From Sinanaerobacter sp. ZZT-01 (GTDB taxonomy: Bacteria; Bacillota; Clostridia; Peptostreptococcales; Anaerovoracaceae), in assembly GCF_035621135.1 (NCBI RefSeq), contig NZ_CP141728.1, positions 3,100,001-3,164,000 of the forward strand: a stretch of DNA of 64,000 nt. Direction: 5' to 3'. The translations under genes were made by a program, and so were the position numbers. The notes beneath the pieces were generated by a model. That model searched no databases. It saw only the letters and a program-made list of their open reading frames with translations, and had not been told where the DNA came from. This document shows positions 63,563 through 64,000 of the stretch, piece after piece (positions within the stretch are counted from its first letter, which is position 1; each line of letters begins with the position of its first letter).

Positions 63563-64000
63563 TTATTCCCTTTCTATTCCTAAGCAATCCAACAGCTTTT
63601 CTTTCTCTGCAATTTTAATTAACTGTCGTATTTCACAAATCTCTTTTGCGCTGCTGTTTCTTTCCTTTATCATCTTTGCGACTTCTTTTGCATGACATAA
63701 AAATAGACCATGTTCATTTGGTGTCCATGATCTATTTCGTTCCATATTTAAACATTTAATTATACCGTCTGAAATCGGTATCTTCCCATTTCTGCCATAC
63801 AATTCAATCGAGTTGGCATTACCATCCTCAAGTATTTTTTTGAGTGTAATAGGCATATTTTTATATGCATCTTCGTGACTTTGAGCCGATGTATATCTTG
63901 CAATATAACCTTGTATAAGCTGCCTTTCATATCGATACATCGTAGCCAACCTACTTTGATAACGATCAACAGCCATAACTTGCACATTCACCTGGTACCC
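63563..64000 (-). CDS. Partial ICE protein, N-terminus beyond window
   Basis: At least 145 residues, reading through the right edge. It includes QVMAVDRYQSRLATMYRYER, then a polar helical region (SHEDAYKNMPITLKKILEDG) and an end of REICE-type helices (NSSAKEICEIRQLIKIAEKE). The stop precedes the peptidase start by two bases, so they are coupled. Not recognised. The GTG at 63991 may be internal. Confidence 0.5.
   Translation of the reverse strand, partial: GYQVNVQVMAVDRYQSRLATMYRYERQLIQGYIARYTSAQSHEDAYKNMPITLKKILEDGNANSIELYGRNGKIPISDGIIKCLNMERNRSWTPNEHGLFLCHAKEVAKMIKERNSSAKEICEIRQLIKIAEKEKLLDCLGIERE

Larger units (their letters stand above)
40515..64000. mobile_element. Integrative conjugative element, left part (right end beyond window)
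   Basis: The stretch from the gene break to the window edge holds a large serine recombinase at the boundary, ssb, divergent XRE regulators, cargo genes, and a replication/transfer block: a giant methylase/SNF2 protein, TnpV, an HTH protein, an OB-fold protein and an A24 peptidase. This gene set is familiar from Tn1549/CTn-type elements of Clostridia. The left attachment site must be near 40,505 to 40,538. The relaxase and type IV secretion genes are expected further right. Confidence 0.85.

Overview
The window is low-GC DNA with strong AGGAGG-type ribosome binding sites, short intergenic gaps and several GTG or TTG starts. Gene content (AsnA, oligoendopeptidase F, a YtrA-type GntR operon, an ANTAR regulator beside glnA, a large serine recombinase element) points to an anaerobic member of the Clostridia. 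I cannot name the genus. No rRNA, tRNA or CRISPR array was seen.

Positions 1 to about 40,510 are chromosomal. On the minus strand at the left lie a truncated PII-like gene, a chemoreceptor, a rare fusion of a PTS EIIC permease to an EAL c-di-GMP phosphodiesterase, a tandem PII-like protein overlapping a DUF1538 membrane protein, and an SsuABC/TauABC-like importer with a PadR regulator as its last gene. Then come small transporters, a class V aminotransferase, a thioredoxin-like protein, a YtrA-type ABC operon (+), and a minus-strand run of RarD, YkvI, a metallo-beta-lactamase-fold protein and a GlnK/GlnL-like two-component system. Housekeeping genes follow: a pseudouridine synthase, NAD kinase, PepF, MurI, a MurE-like ligase, an ATP-grasp ligase, CTP synthase, an ANTAR regulator, glutamine synthetase, AsnA, bacteriohemerythrin, a peroxiredoxin and YaaA.

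Nitrogen control is a recurrent theme (PII-like proteins, GlnKL, ANTAR, GlnA, AsnA). The most interesting regulatory signal is in the glnA-asnA divergent region. Both leaders begin with a hairpin carrying the identical hexaloop AAAGGC (A1, G4), and in both the 3' arm of the hairpin doubles as the 5' arm of a downstream intrinsic terminator. An ANTAR antiterminator-type gene follows glnA. A related arrangement with a variant loop precedes the PII-like gene at the left edge.

From about 40,515 to the right edge and beyond lies an integrative conjugative element. A large serine recombinase sits at its boundary, which cuts a two-domain PRK06851-like ATPase gene. Inside are a roughly 570-base heavily structured non-coding region, ssb, two divergent XRE regulators with repeated GTTCC-N5-GGAAC operators, and a cargo block resembling a defence island. 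The cargo comprises a DUF2726 protein, a membrane protein, a metallophosphoesterase-NTPase fusion, an HNH nuclease with a methyltransferase, DUF2971 and a P-loop ATPase. Beyond it come a giant methylase/SNF2 helicase with a TnpV gene nested in another frame, an HTH protein, an OB-fold protein, an A24 prepilin peptidase and a partial gene cut by the edge.
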